This document shows, piece after piece, positions 30,181-37,330 of a stretch of DNA of 64,000 nt. Source of the DNA: Proluteimonas luteida (GTDB taxonomy: Bacteria > Pseudomonadota > Gammaproteobacteria > Xanthomonadales > Xanthomonadaceae); contig NZ_JAIWPT010000014.1 of assembly GCF_021191695.1 (NCBI RefSeq), positions 52,818-116,817 of the forward strand. Reading direction: 5' to 3'. A program made the translations under genes and the position numbers. The notes under the pieces are model-generated. The model saw only the letters and a list, made by a program, of their open reading frames with translations, was not told the origin of the DNA and ran no database searches. Every line of letters begins with the position of its first letter. The first letter of the stretch is position 1.

Positions 30181-31236
30181 TCACGCCGCACCTGCGCGCA
30201 GGTCGAGCGCGATGTCGGTGAGCATGTCTTCCTGGCCGCCGACCAGCTTGCGGCGGCCGGCTTCGATCAGGATGTCGCGGGCCGGCACGCCGTAGTTCCG
30301 GGATGCGTTCTCCGCATGCCGCAGAAAACTGCCGTAGACGCCGGCGTAGCCGATCGTCAGCGTCTCGCGGTCGACGCGGACCGGGCGGTCCTGCAGCGGC
30401 CGCACCAGGTCGTCTGCGGCGTCGGTGAGCGCGAACAGGTCGCAGCCGGTCTCCCACCCCAGCAGGTTGGCCACGGCGATGAACGCTTCGAGCGGCGTGT
30501 TGCCGGCCGCGGCGCCGAGCCCGGTGAGCGAGGCATCGATCCGGTACGCGCCTTCCTCGATCGCGGCCACCGAGTTGGCCACCGACAGCGACAGGTTCTC
30601 GTGCACGTGGATGCCGATCTGGGTTCCGGGATCGAGCACGTCGCGATAGGCGCGCACGCGCTCGCGCACCGCATCGGTGGTCAGGCGCCCGGCCGAGTCG
30701 GTGATGTACACGCAATGCGCGCCGTAGGATTCCATCAGCCGTGCCTGCCTGGCCAGTTCGGCCGGGGCGTTCATGTGCGCCATCATCAGGAAGCCGGACA
30801 CGTCCATGCCCAGCGCGCGCGCCTCGGCGATGTGTTGGGCGGAGACGTCGGCCTCGGTGCAGTGCGTGGCCACGCGTACCGAGCGCACGCCCAGGTCGTA
30901 GGCGCGGCGCAGCTCGGCGACCGTCCCCACGCCCGGCAGCAGCAGGGTGGTGATCACCGCATTGTCCGCGGCCTCGACCGCGGCCTCGATCCAGGCCCAG
31001 TCGGTGTGCGAGCCGGGTCCGTAGTTCAGGCTGGAGCCGGCCAGGCCGTCGCCGTGGCTGACCTCGATCGCGGCCACGCCGGCGCGGTCCAGCGCGCGGG
31101 TGATGTCCCCGACCTTCGCGGGGTCGAGCCGGTGCCGCAGCGCATGCATGCCATCGCGCAGGGTGACGTCCTGGACGTACAGCTTCGTCGCCGCGTTCGT
31201 GCCCGCACTGGTGATGCCGGTGTCCGTCGTCATCAC
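30181..31236 (-). CDS. hsaF: 4-hydroxy-2-oxovalerate (4-hydroxy-2-oxohexanoate) aldolase
   Basis: A 351-residue DmpG/HsaF-type aldolase. It splits 4-hydroxy-2-oxoacids into pyruvate and an aldehyde, which is channelled to the partner dehydrogenase. Motifs are [15 protein letters not shown] (metal and catalytic Asp), [16 protein letters not shown] (HxH metal ligands, with Glu replacing the usual third His) and [17 protein letters not shown]. Its first codons overlap the end of the dehydrogenase gene, the usual arrangement for this tight enzyme pair. Confidence 0.92.
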   Translation of the reverse strand: MMTTDTGITSAGTNAATKLYVQDVTLRDGMHALRHRLDPAKVGDITRALDRAGVAAIEVSHGDGLAGSSLNYGPGSHTDWAWIEAAVEAADNAVITTLLLPGVGTVAELRRAYDLGVRSVRVATHCTEADVSAQHIAEARALGMDVSGFLMMAHMNAPAELARQARLMESYGAHCVYITDSAGRLTTDAVRERVRAYRDVLDPGTQIGIHVHENLSLSVANSVAAIEEGAYRIDASLTGLGAAAGNTPLEAFIAVANLLGWETGCDLFALTDAADDLVRPLQDRPVRVDRETLTIGYAGVYGSFLRHAENASRNYGVPARDILIEAGRRKLVGGQEDMLTDIALDLRAGAA

Positions 31237-32171
31237 GCCACCACCTTCGCCCGCTCGGCGATCCGTTCGGCCACGCTCATCGCCGCCGAGGTCATGATGT
31301 CGAGGTTGCCGGCGTAGGCTGGCAGGTAGTGCGCGGCGCCCTCCACTTCGAGGAACACCGTGACCTTGGTGTCGACCGGCCCGGCGCCTTGCGGCAGCAC
31401 GGTGGCGACCTCGGCCGGGTCGACCGGAGTGAACTGCACGTCCTGCACCAGCCGGTATCCCGGGACGTAGGTGGTGACCCTGGCGACCATCGCCTCGACC
31501 GAGCGGCGCACCGCATCGTGGTCGGCGCCGCCGACCAGGCAGTAGACGGTGTCGCGCATGATCAGCGGCGGCTCGGCCGGATTGAGGATGATGATCGCCT
31601 TGCCCCGCTGCGCACCGCCCACCTGTTCGATGGCGTGGGCGGTGGTCTCGGTGAACTCGTCGATGTTCGCGCGCGTCCCCGGCCCCGCCGACTTCGACGA
31701 CACCGAGGCGACGATCTCGGCATAGGGCACCGGCGTCACCTGCGAGACCGCCGCCACGATCGGGATCGTCGCCTGGCCGCCGCAGGTCACCATGTTGATG
31801 TTGGGCGCATCCAGGTGCGCGCCGAGGTTGACCGGCGGGATCACGAACGGCCCGATGGCCGCGGGCGTGAGGTCGATCAGGCGCACGCCGTGCGGTCCCA
31901 GCAGTTCCGCGTTGGCGACGTGCGCCGATGCGCTGGTGGCATCCATGACGATGCCGACATCGGCGAACTCCGGCATGTCGATCAGGCCCTGCACGCCGCC
32001 GGCGGTCGTCGCCACGCCGTGCTTGCGCGCCCGCGCCAGGCCGTCGGAGCCCGGATCGATGCCGACCATCGCCGACACCTTGAGATTCTTCGAATTGCGC
32101 AGGATCTTGAACATCAGGTCCGTCCCGATGTTGCCCGATCCCACGATCGCAACGCCGACCCGGTCGCTCAT
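31233..32171 (-). CDS. hsaG: Acylating acetaldehyde/propionaldehyde dehydrogenase
   Basis: A 312-residue DmpF/HsaG-type enzyme that turns the aldehyde from the aldolase into acyl-CoA with NAD+ and CoA. The nucleotide-binding motif is [18 protein letters not shown] (about residues 7-24) and the catalytic Cys lies in [11 protein letters not shown] (about residue 127). It overlaps the hydratase stop (upstream) and the aldolase start (downstream) by four bases each, indicating translational coupling of all three. Confidence 0.93.
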   Translation of the reverse strand: MSDRVGVAIVGSGNIGTDLMFKILRNSKNLKVSAMVGIDPGSDGLARARKHGVATTAGGVQGLIDMPEFADVGIVMDATSASAHVANAELLGPHGVRLIDLTPAAIGPFVIPPVNLGAHLDAPNINMVTCGGQATIPIVAAVSQVTPVPYAEIVASVSSKSAGPGTRANIDEFTETTAHAIEQVGGAQRGKAIIILNPAEPPLIMRDTVYCLVGGADHDAVRRSVEAMVARVTTYVPGYRLVQDVQFTPVDPAEVATVLPQGAGPVDTKVTVFLEVEGAAHYLPAYAGNLDIMTSAAMSVAERIAERAKVVA

Positions 32172-32971
32172 GCCGTCCCTCCTTCGTCCGAGAACCTCGC
32201 GGTGATCGTGCCCAGCGGTTCGATCGCCGCCTCGAAGACGTCGCCCGGCGCGACCGCGACCATCGGCCCCAGCGCGCCCGACAGCACGATGTCGCCGGCC
32301 CGCAGCGGCGCGCCGAACTCGATCGCCGTCGCCGCCAGCCAGGCCAGCGCGTTCAGCGGATCGCCCAGACAGTCGCGGCCGGTGCCCTGCGAGACCTGCT
32401 CGCCGTTGCGGTGCATCGTCATCACCGCATCGGCCGGGCTCAGCGCATCGAGCGTCCTGCCTTCGGCGCCGATCACGAACACGCCCGACGAGGCGTTGTC
32501 GGCCACGGTGTCGGTGATCAGGATCTTCCAGTCGGCGATCCGGCTGTCGACGATCTCCAGCGCCGGATAGGCCCTGTCGACCGCGTCGCGCACCACCGCC
32601 GGGTCGGAGGCGTCCAGAATGTCGCGTGCCAGCACGAAGGCGATCTCGGCCTCGGCCTTGGGCTGCAGCAGTCGCGAGAACGGCACCTCGTCGCCATCCT
32701 CGAAGCGCATGTCGTCGAACAGCACGCCGAAATCCGGCCGGTCCACGCCCACCTGGGACTGCACCGCCGCGGAGGTCAAGCCGATCTTGCGGCCGACCAG
32801 GCGGGCGCCGCGCCCGAGCCGGCGCTCGGTGACGCGCTGCTGCACCGCATAGGCCGCATCGATGTCGATCGCACCGATCAGCTCGGCGACCGGCGCGCAC
32901 GGCGTACGTGCGACGCCAGCGCGATCCAGCCGCTCCGCCGCGGCATCCAGCGCCGCCGCCTCGCACGTCAT
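32168..32971 (-). CDS. hsaE: 2-keto-4-pentenoate (2-hydroxydienoate) hydratase
   Basis: A 267-residue hydratase of the MhpD/DmpE/HsaE family, adding water to 2-hydroxydienoates to make 4-hydroxy-2-oxoacids. Typical segments are [29 protein letters not shown] (acidic metal ligands), [13 protein letters not shown] and [18 protein letters not shown] choose the ATG at 32971 because it overlaps the stop of a short upstream ORF (ATGA) that has the only strong ribosome-binding site; in-frame ATGs at 32983 and 32989 are alternatives. First enzyme gene of the long minus-strand unit. Confidence 0.9.
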   Translation of the reverse strand: MTCEAAALDAAAERLDRAGVARTPCAPVAELIGAIDIDAAYAVQQRVTERRLGRGARLVGRKIGLTSAAVQSQVGVDRPDFGVLFDDMRFEDGDEVPFSRLLQPKAEAEIAFVLARDILDASDPAVVRDAVDRAYPALEIVDSRIADWKILITDTVADNASSGVFVIGAEGRTLDALSPADAVMTMHRNGEQVSQGTGRDCLGDPLNALAWLAATAIEFGAPLRAGDIVLSGALGPMVAVAPGDVFEAAIEPLGTITARFSDEGGTA

Positions 32972-33018
32972 GGCTGACCCCATGCGCAACCGTGCGCGGC
33001 CCGTTCCAGTGCCACCAT
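32968..33018 (-). CDS. Short leader ORF (16 aa) coupled to the hydratase gene
   Basis: [16 protein letters not shown] is encoded from an ATG preceded by GGGAGGAG and ends in a TGA that overlaps the hydratase ATG (ATGA). The strong ribosome-binding site belongs to this ORF rather than to the hydratase, which has none of its own. It most likely works as a leader that delivers ribosomes to the operon. No known family. Confidence 0.45.
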   Translation of the reverse strand: MVALERAAHGCAWGQP

Positions 33019-33128
33019 CGTCATCTCCTCCCAGGGATTACCGTCGCCACGGACTGTCTCGCGGCATCTGCGCCGATGAATCAGCGCGATCCAGCGCGGG
33101 AACGATCGTGTTCGATCCCATCCGGCCG

Positions 33129-33148
33129 CGCATTACCCATCTGGACAA
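33129..33148 (-). promoter_or_regulatory. Shared cluster motif, copy 3 (upstream of hydratase operon)
   Basis: On the minus strand this reads TTGTCCAGATGGGTAATGCG, matching copies at 11997-12016 and 15261-15280. Its spacing to the leader/hydratase start (about 110-160 bases) is like that of copy 1 to the monooxygenase start. Confidence 0.65.
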
Positions 33149-33302
33149 GGCCCGGAAGCGAAAGCGTTCCGTCGGACTACGGCCCTACCGGCCGCCATGA
33201 AGACAGGTGAGCGCATACCCCGCGGTGCGATGCCCCTGGCCGAAAGGCGACCGCACCTCATGTCGCCCGACTGCTCGCCGGCCGGGCGCCGATGCAGTTC
33301 AG

Positions 33303-33398
33303 CCCACGCGGCGGCAGGTGGCGCGCGATCGTGCCTGCAGCAGGTCCCCAGTCCGGCGCCATGCAGCCACGGCGATTGGGGATGTCGAGGCAGACGAC
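33303..33398 (-). pseudogene. Decayed duplicate of the LMW phosphatase 3' end
   Basis: These 96 bases align with 36991-37090, the C-terminal coding part of the intact low-molecular-weight phosphatase gene, with long identical runs (for example GCGGCAGGTGGCGCGCGA and GGGGATGTCGAGGCAGACGA). At least three small deletions break the frame. On the minus strand parts of the peptide are still readable: CLDIPNRRGCMAPD and IARHLPPRVG against CLDIPDRYGYMAPD and VARHLPPRVG. It marks a duplication or insertion junction at the right edge of the catabolic cluster. The remaining gap 33149-33302 shows no gene. Confidence 0.8.
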
Positions 33399-33408
33399 AG
33401 GACTGCCC

Positions 33409-34284
33409 TCAGGCGCGCCAGTCCACCCAGTCGCCCGGCGCCAGCACCTGGATGGCGACGGGCCGCCCGCGGGCGGCCTCGTGCAGGCGGCCGAGCGGAT
33501 CCTCCACTTCCACGTATTGCGCCATGCCCGCGACGCCGTAGTGGATCGGGACCAGGCGGCGCGCGCCGAGGATGGTCGCGGCCGCGACGGCCTGCTCCGG
33601 GGTCATGACGCCGGGCTGGCCGCTGCGCGGCTGGCGGAAGCCGAAGTGCGCGCCGTTGACGGGCAGGAAGGCGGCATCGAACGGCCCGAACTGCCGGCCG
33701 ATCCGCCACCAATCCCCGTGCCACAGGGTGTCGCCGCCATGGAAGATGCGGCGGCCGCCGGCCGACACCACCCACGACACCTGCGGGTCGCCGTAGCCGT
33801 CGACGGCGGGCACCGGCGTGGCGGTGAAATCACCCAGCAGTTGCGGTGCCCACAGCGCGGCCGGCCGCAGCCGGGCGCTGTCGGGAACCGGCCGTGGCGC
33901 CGCATCCGCCGGGTGCAGCAGCGCGCCTCCGTTGCGCAGTGCCGCGGCGACGGCGATCGGGTCGAAATGGTCGCCGTGCGTATGAGTGACGAGGACGCTG
34001 GCATCGCCGACGGCATCGTCGACGGGGATCAACCGATCCGCGAGCGCGGCGCCCCACGCCCGCGGATCGACCAGCGGGTCGATGAACAGCGTCGCCTGCG
34101 GCAGCTGCAGGCGGACGCCTGCCCAGGCCAGCCGCTGGATGCGCAGCGCATCGGCTCCATCCGCCGCGAGGCTGCGCCCGCCGGGCAGCAGCGCGACGGC
34201 CGCGAGGCCGGCGCAGCCGGTCAGGAAGCGCCGGCGCCCGAGGCCGCCGCCGGACACCCGGCGTGCGCAGCCGTCGCCGCTCAC
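33409..34284 (-). CDS. Tat-exported metallo-beta-lactamase-fold hydrolase (UlaG-like)
   Basis: A 291-residue protein with an N-terminal RRRFLTGCAGLAAVALL Tat-type signal (residues about 18-34). The metal site is VLVTHTHGDHFDP (HxHxDH), with later ligands in FHGGDTLW and VPIHYGV. Sequence features place it with the UlaG/YcbX-like Lactamase_B_2 group (long-range phosphodiesterase or lactonase activities). The GTG start at 34284 overlaps the stop of the upstream MBL gene (GTGA), so the two are coupled. Substrate unknown. Confidence 0.75.
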   Translation of the reverse strand: MSGDGCARRVSGGGLGRRRFLTGCAGLAAVALLPGGRSLAADGADALRIQRLAWAGVRLQLPQATLFIDPLVDPRAWGAALADRLIPVDDAVGDASVLVTHTHGDHFDPIAVAAALRNGGALLHPADAAPRPVPDSARLRPAALWAPQLLGDFTATPVPAVDGYGDPQVSWVVSAGGRRIFHGGDTLWHGDWWRIGRQFGPFDAAFLPVNGAHFGFRQPRSGQPGVMTPEQAVAAATILGARRLVPIHYGVAGMAQYVEVEDPLGRLHEAARGRPVAIQVLAPGDWVDWRA

Positions 34285-35105
34285 GCGCGCTGCTCGCGCA
34301 GCGCGAGCGCGGTGTCGAGGGCGAAGACCGATTGCGCGACGATGGCCTCCAGGTTGCGCAGGTGCCATTCGCGTTCGAAGGCCGTCGCTTCGACCTGCGG
34401 CGCCAGGCAGGCGTCGATCGGGATCGAGGCGATGCGCTCGTCCGCCTCCTGCGGTAACGCGGTGGCGCGGATCGCGACGACGGCGTGCTGCAGCCGGTCC
34501 AGGTAATGGATGGCGTTGTCGAGCACGGCCGCGGGGAACCGGCCCATGTGCCCGCCGACGACCGTGCCCCTGCCGAACTGGCGCATCCGGCCGATCGCGG
34601 TGCGGATCTGCGCCGGGTCGGCCCTGGACAGGTAGACGATGTTGCCGACGATGTTGTCGCCGGCGCAGACCAGATCCGCGGTCGGCACGTCCACGCTGAC
34701 GTGGTCCATGGTCTTGCCGGGGTTGTGCAGCAGGCGCAGTTCGTGGCGCCCCCAGCGGATCCGCACCGCGCTGTCGAAGACCACCTGCGGTGGGCGGTAG
34801 AACGCATCGACCCGCGGGTTCTGCGACAGGAAGGCGTGGCGATGGTTGCGGTGCGCGATCGCCAGCGCGTCCGGGAACAGCCGCAGGCCGGCGATGTGGT
34901 CGCTCATGAAGTGGGTCGCGACGACGATGCGCACCGTCCTGCCCATGTCCCCGCACACCACGCGCTGCAGCTCGCGCGCATCCTCCGCGCTGCCCAGCGA
35001 ATCGACCAGCAGCACGTCGTCGCCGTCGAAGAAGGTGGTGGCGACGGACGTGTACGCGTCGCCGACGAACATCAGCACATCGGGACCCAGCGCTTCGACT
35101 CTCAT
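34281..35105 (-). CDS. Metallo-beta-lactamase-fold protein with altered metal motif
   Basis: A 274-residue MBL-fold protein of glyoxalase II/QhpG-like layout. The signature reads VVATHFMSDHIAGL, i.e. H-x-M-x-D-H where HxHxDH is normal, so the second His ligand is replaced by Met. Other motifs, NPGKTMDHVSVD, CAGDNIVGN and VVGGHMGRFP, are recognisable. It may use one metal or a different set of ligands. First gene of a two-gene minus-strand operon, divergent from a LysR regulator. Confidence 0.7.
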   Translation of the reverse strand: MRVEALGPDVLMFVGDAYTSVATTFFDGDDVLLVDSLGSAEDARELQRVVCGDMGRTVRIVVATHFMSDHIAGLRLFPDALAIAHRNHRHAFLSQNPRVDAFYRPPQVVFDSAVRIRWGRHELRLLHNPGKTMDHVSVDVPTADLVCAGDNIVGNIVYLSRADPAQIRTAIGRMRQFGRGTVVGGHMGRFPAAVLDNAIHYLDRLQHAVVAIRATALPQEADERIASIPIDACLAPQVEATAFEREWHLRNLEAIVAQSVFALDTALALREQRA

Positions 35106-35241
35106 GATGACCGTCCGTCGTTTCGATGGCGGGATCATTGCCGGCGCCCGCGCCGGCGACAAACGAGATGTTTTCGCGGCCGCATTAGAAAAATTGACTT
35201 GATAGGATGTGCGCCCGGCAGCCGCAGGTCCCCATGCCACC

Positions 35242-36168
35242 GTGAAACCCCGGCAACCCGCTCCGCTCAACGCACTGCGGGCCTTCGACGCGGCAGCGCG
35301 CTGCCTCAGCTTCCAGGCCGCGGCCGGGCAGTTGTTCGTCACCCCCGCGGCGGTCAGCCACCAGGTGAAACGGCTGGAGGCCTACCTGGGCGTGCAGCTG
35401 TTCCATCGCGGCCATCGCGCGATCGCGCTGACCGCCGAGGGCCAAGCGCTGGCCGCCTCGCTGGGCGAAGTGTTCGGGCTGCTCGACCTGGCCCTGGACC
35501 GCGCCACCGCGACCACGTCCGCGGACCTGCGCGTCAGCACCATGGAATCCTTCGCCGCGAAGTGGCTCGCGCCCCGGCTGCACCGCTTCCATCGCGACCA
35601 TCCCGAGCGCAGGATCCGCATCGAGACCGGCGATGCGCCGGCCGATTTCGCCCGCGACGGCATCGACGTCGCGATCCGCTACGGGCCCGGCGGCTACACC
35701 GGCGTGGCCGCCGAACGGCTCGTCGACGCCCCGGTGTTCCCGGTCTGCGCGCCCTCGCTGGCGGGCGACGCGCGCCGCCCGCTGGCAATACCGGACGACC
35801 TGCGCCACCACACGCTGCTCCACGATGAAAGCGCCGGCGGCCGCCGGCCCGGCGTGCCGGACTGGCCGGCCTGGCTGCAGGCCACGGGGGCGACGCGGGT
35901 CGACGCGGACCGCGGCCCGGTGTTCGCGAGCATCTACCTCGCCCAGGAAGCCGCCGTCGCCGGACACGGCGTCGCCCTGGGCCTCGCACCGCTGGTCGAG
36001 GACGACCTGCGGCGCGGTCGCCTGGTCCGGCCGTTCGACCGGACGCTGGACAACGCGTATGCGTTCTGGATCGTCCGCCGGCATGGCGCCGACGCCAACC
36101 CGGCCGTCGATGCCTTCTGCCGGTGGTTGCGGAAGGAAGCGGCGGGTATCCCGGCCCCTGCCGACTGA
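35242..36168 (+). CDS. LysR-family transcriptional regulator (GcvA-like)
   Basis: About 308 residues. The N-terminal HTH is LNALRAFDAAARCLSFQAAA followed by FVTPAAVSHQVKRLEAYLG, the GcvA subgroup signature, and the effector domain begins at DLRVSTMESFAAKWLAPRL. A GTG at 35242 gives the usual N-terminus (KPRQPAPLNALRAF); an in-frame GTG at 35209 is possible. It is divergent from the two MBL genes across 136 bases and most likely regulates them. Confidence 0.87.
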   Translation: MKPRQPAPLNALRAFDAAARCLSFQAAAGQLFVTPAAVSHQVKRLEAYLGVQLFHRGHRAIALTAEGQALAASLGEVFGLLDLALDRATATTSADLRVSTMESFAAKWLAPRLHRFHRDHPERRIRIETGDAPADFARDGIDVAIRYGPGGYTGVAAERLVDAPVFPVCAPSLAGDARRPLAIPDDLRHHTLLHDESAGGRRPGVPDWPAWLQATGATRVDADRGPVFASIYLAQEAAVAGHGVALGLAPLVEDDLRRGRLVRPFDRTLDNAYAFWIVRRHGADANPAVDAFCRWLRKEAAGIPAPAD

Positions 36169-36264
36169 GCGGCCGGCACGCGGACGGGAAACCCCGCGGC
36201 GGTACCCGCGCGGCGACCCGGAAGCGCCGCGAATGAGCCCGCGACCGGCAACGGTCTGCCGCGC

Positions 36265-36909
36265 TCAGCCCACGTCGTCGCGCAGCGCGTCGTCGATCGC
36301 CGTGGCCCGCTGGTAGGCCGGCCGCTGCTGCAGCCGCGCGCCGTACTCGGCGAAGGCCTGGCGTTCGGGCAGCGTGCGGAACGCCTGCCCCCACAGGATC
36401 TGGCTGCCGAGGTAGACGTCGGCGGCGCTGAACTGCGCGCCGAGCAGCCACGGGTCGGCGCTCTGCGCAGCCAGTTCCAGCGCGGCGACGACCTGCCCGA
36501 AACTGCCGTAGCCGACCATGCCGGCACGCTCGGCCGGCGCCAGCAGGTCGAGCGCCTTGGCCGACACCGCGGCTTCCACGGGGCCGGCGGCGAAGAACAG
36601 CCAGCGGTAGTAGGTCCCGCGCAGCGGCGAATCAAATGCCGGTGCGAGCCCCGCCGCGGGGAACGCATCGGCGAGGTAGGCGCAGATCGCCGCGGCCTCG
36701 GTCACCGCGACGCCGCGATGGGTGATCGCAGGTACCTTGCCCATCGGGTTGACCGCCAGGTAGGCCGGCGACTTCATCGCCTCGCCGAAGGCCAGCACTT
36801 CGGTGCGGTAGGGCTGGCCGGTTTCCTCCAGCATCCAGCGCACGATGCGGCCGCGCGACATCGGGTTGGTGTAGAAGACGACCGCGTCGTCGTTGGCTGT
36901 CTCGTGCAT
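36265..36909 (-). CDS. Glutathione S-transferase family protein
   Basis: A 214-residue GST. The thioredoxin-like N-domain contains NPMSRGRIVRWMLEETGQPY (Ser as likely catalytic residue, about residue 17) and NPMGKVPAITHRGVAVTEAA, with the Val-Pro/Ser-Glu-type glutathione-binding pattern. The helical C-domain includes FSAADVYLGSQILW. The ATG at 36909 is preferred over one six codons earlier. Function could be detoxification; a catabolic role with the nearby MBL proteins is possible but not shown. Confidence 0.85.
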   Translation of the reverse strand: MHETANDDAVVFYTNPMSRGRIVRWMLEETGQPYRTEVLAFGEAMKSPAYLAVNPMGKVPAITHRGVAVTEAAAICAYLADAFPAAGLAPAFDSPLRGTYYRWLFFAAGPVEAAVSAKALDLLAPAERAGMVGYGSFGQVVAALELAAQSADPWLLGAQFSAADVYLGSQILWGQAFRTLPERQAFAEYGARLQQRPAYQRATAIDDALRDDVG

Positions 36910-36971
36910 CGCCGCTCTCCCGCGCATCTGCCGGCCACGTGCCGGCCGCCCGAGTCTAGCGCCGGCGCGGC

Positions 36972-37322
36972 TCAGTCCACGTGCACGGCGCCCACGCGCG
37001 GCGGCAGGTGGCGCGCGACCCGCGCCTGCAGCAGGTCCACCAGGTCGGGCGCCATGTAGCCGTAGCGGTCGGGGATGTCGAGGCAGACGATCCGCGCCCG
37101 GCCGAGTCCGGCACGGAAACGCGTCGACAGCCGCGTGCGGTGGGCGCGTTCCATGACGAACACGAGGTCGGCCCAGCGCAGCAGTTCGGGTGTCAGCGGG
37201 TTCTCCGCATCGTGGTCCAGTCCGGCAGAACTGGTCTCGATGCCGGGCCAGTCGGCGAACACCTGTTCCGCGGTCGGGCTGCGCAACCGGTTGCGGCTGC
37301 AGACGAACAGCACGTTGCGCAT
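36972..37322 (-). CDS. Low-molecular-weight protein-tyrosine-phosphatase-like protein
   Basis: A 116-residue protein starting VLFVCSRNRLRSPTAE. The phosphate-binding loop C-x5-R-S is intact (Cys8 to Arg14), and a late PDRYGYM segment carries the general-acid Asp region. It is shorter than classical LMW-PTPs (about 150) but of the length of a common proteobacterial subgroup. It starts eight bases after the ppc stop and shares its operon. A decayed copy of its 3' end lies at 33303-33398. Confidence 0.82.
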   Translation of the reverse strand: MRNVLFVCSRNRLRSPTAEQVFADWPGIETSSAGLDHDAENPLTPELLRWADLVFVMERAHRTRLSTRFRAGLGRARIVCLDIPDRYGYMAPDLVDLLQARVARHLPPRVGAVHVD

Positions 37323-37330
37323 CGCCTTCC

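Noticed and set aside
33303..33398. Reading the phosphatase-like sequence as an attachment-site duplication of an integrative element
   Set aside because: No integrase or tRNA is nearby, and the copy is about 95 bp and diverged rather than a short exact repeat; duplication by rearrangement is the simpler view.
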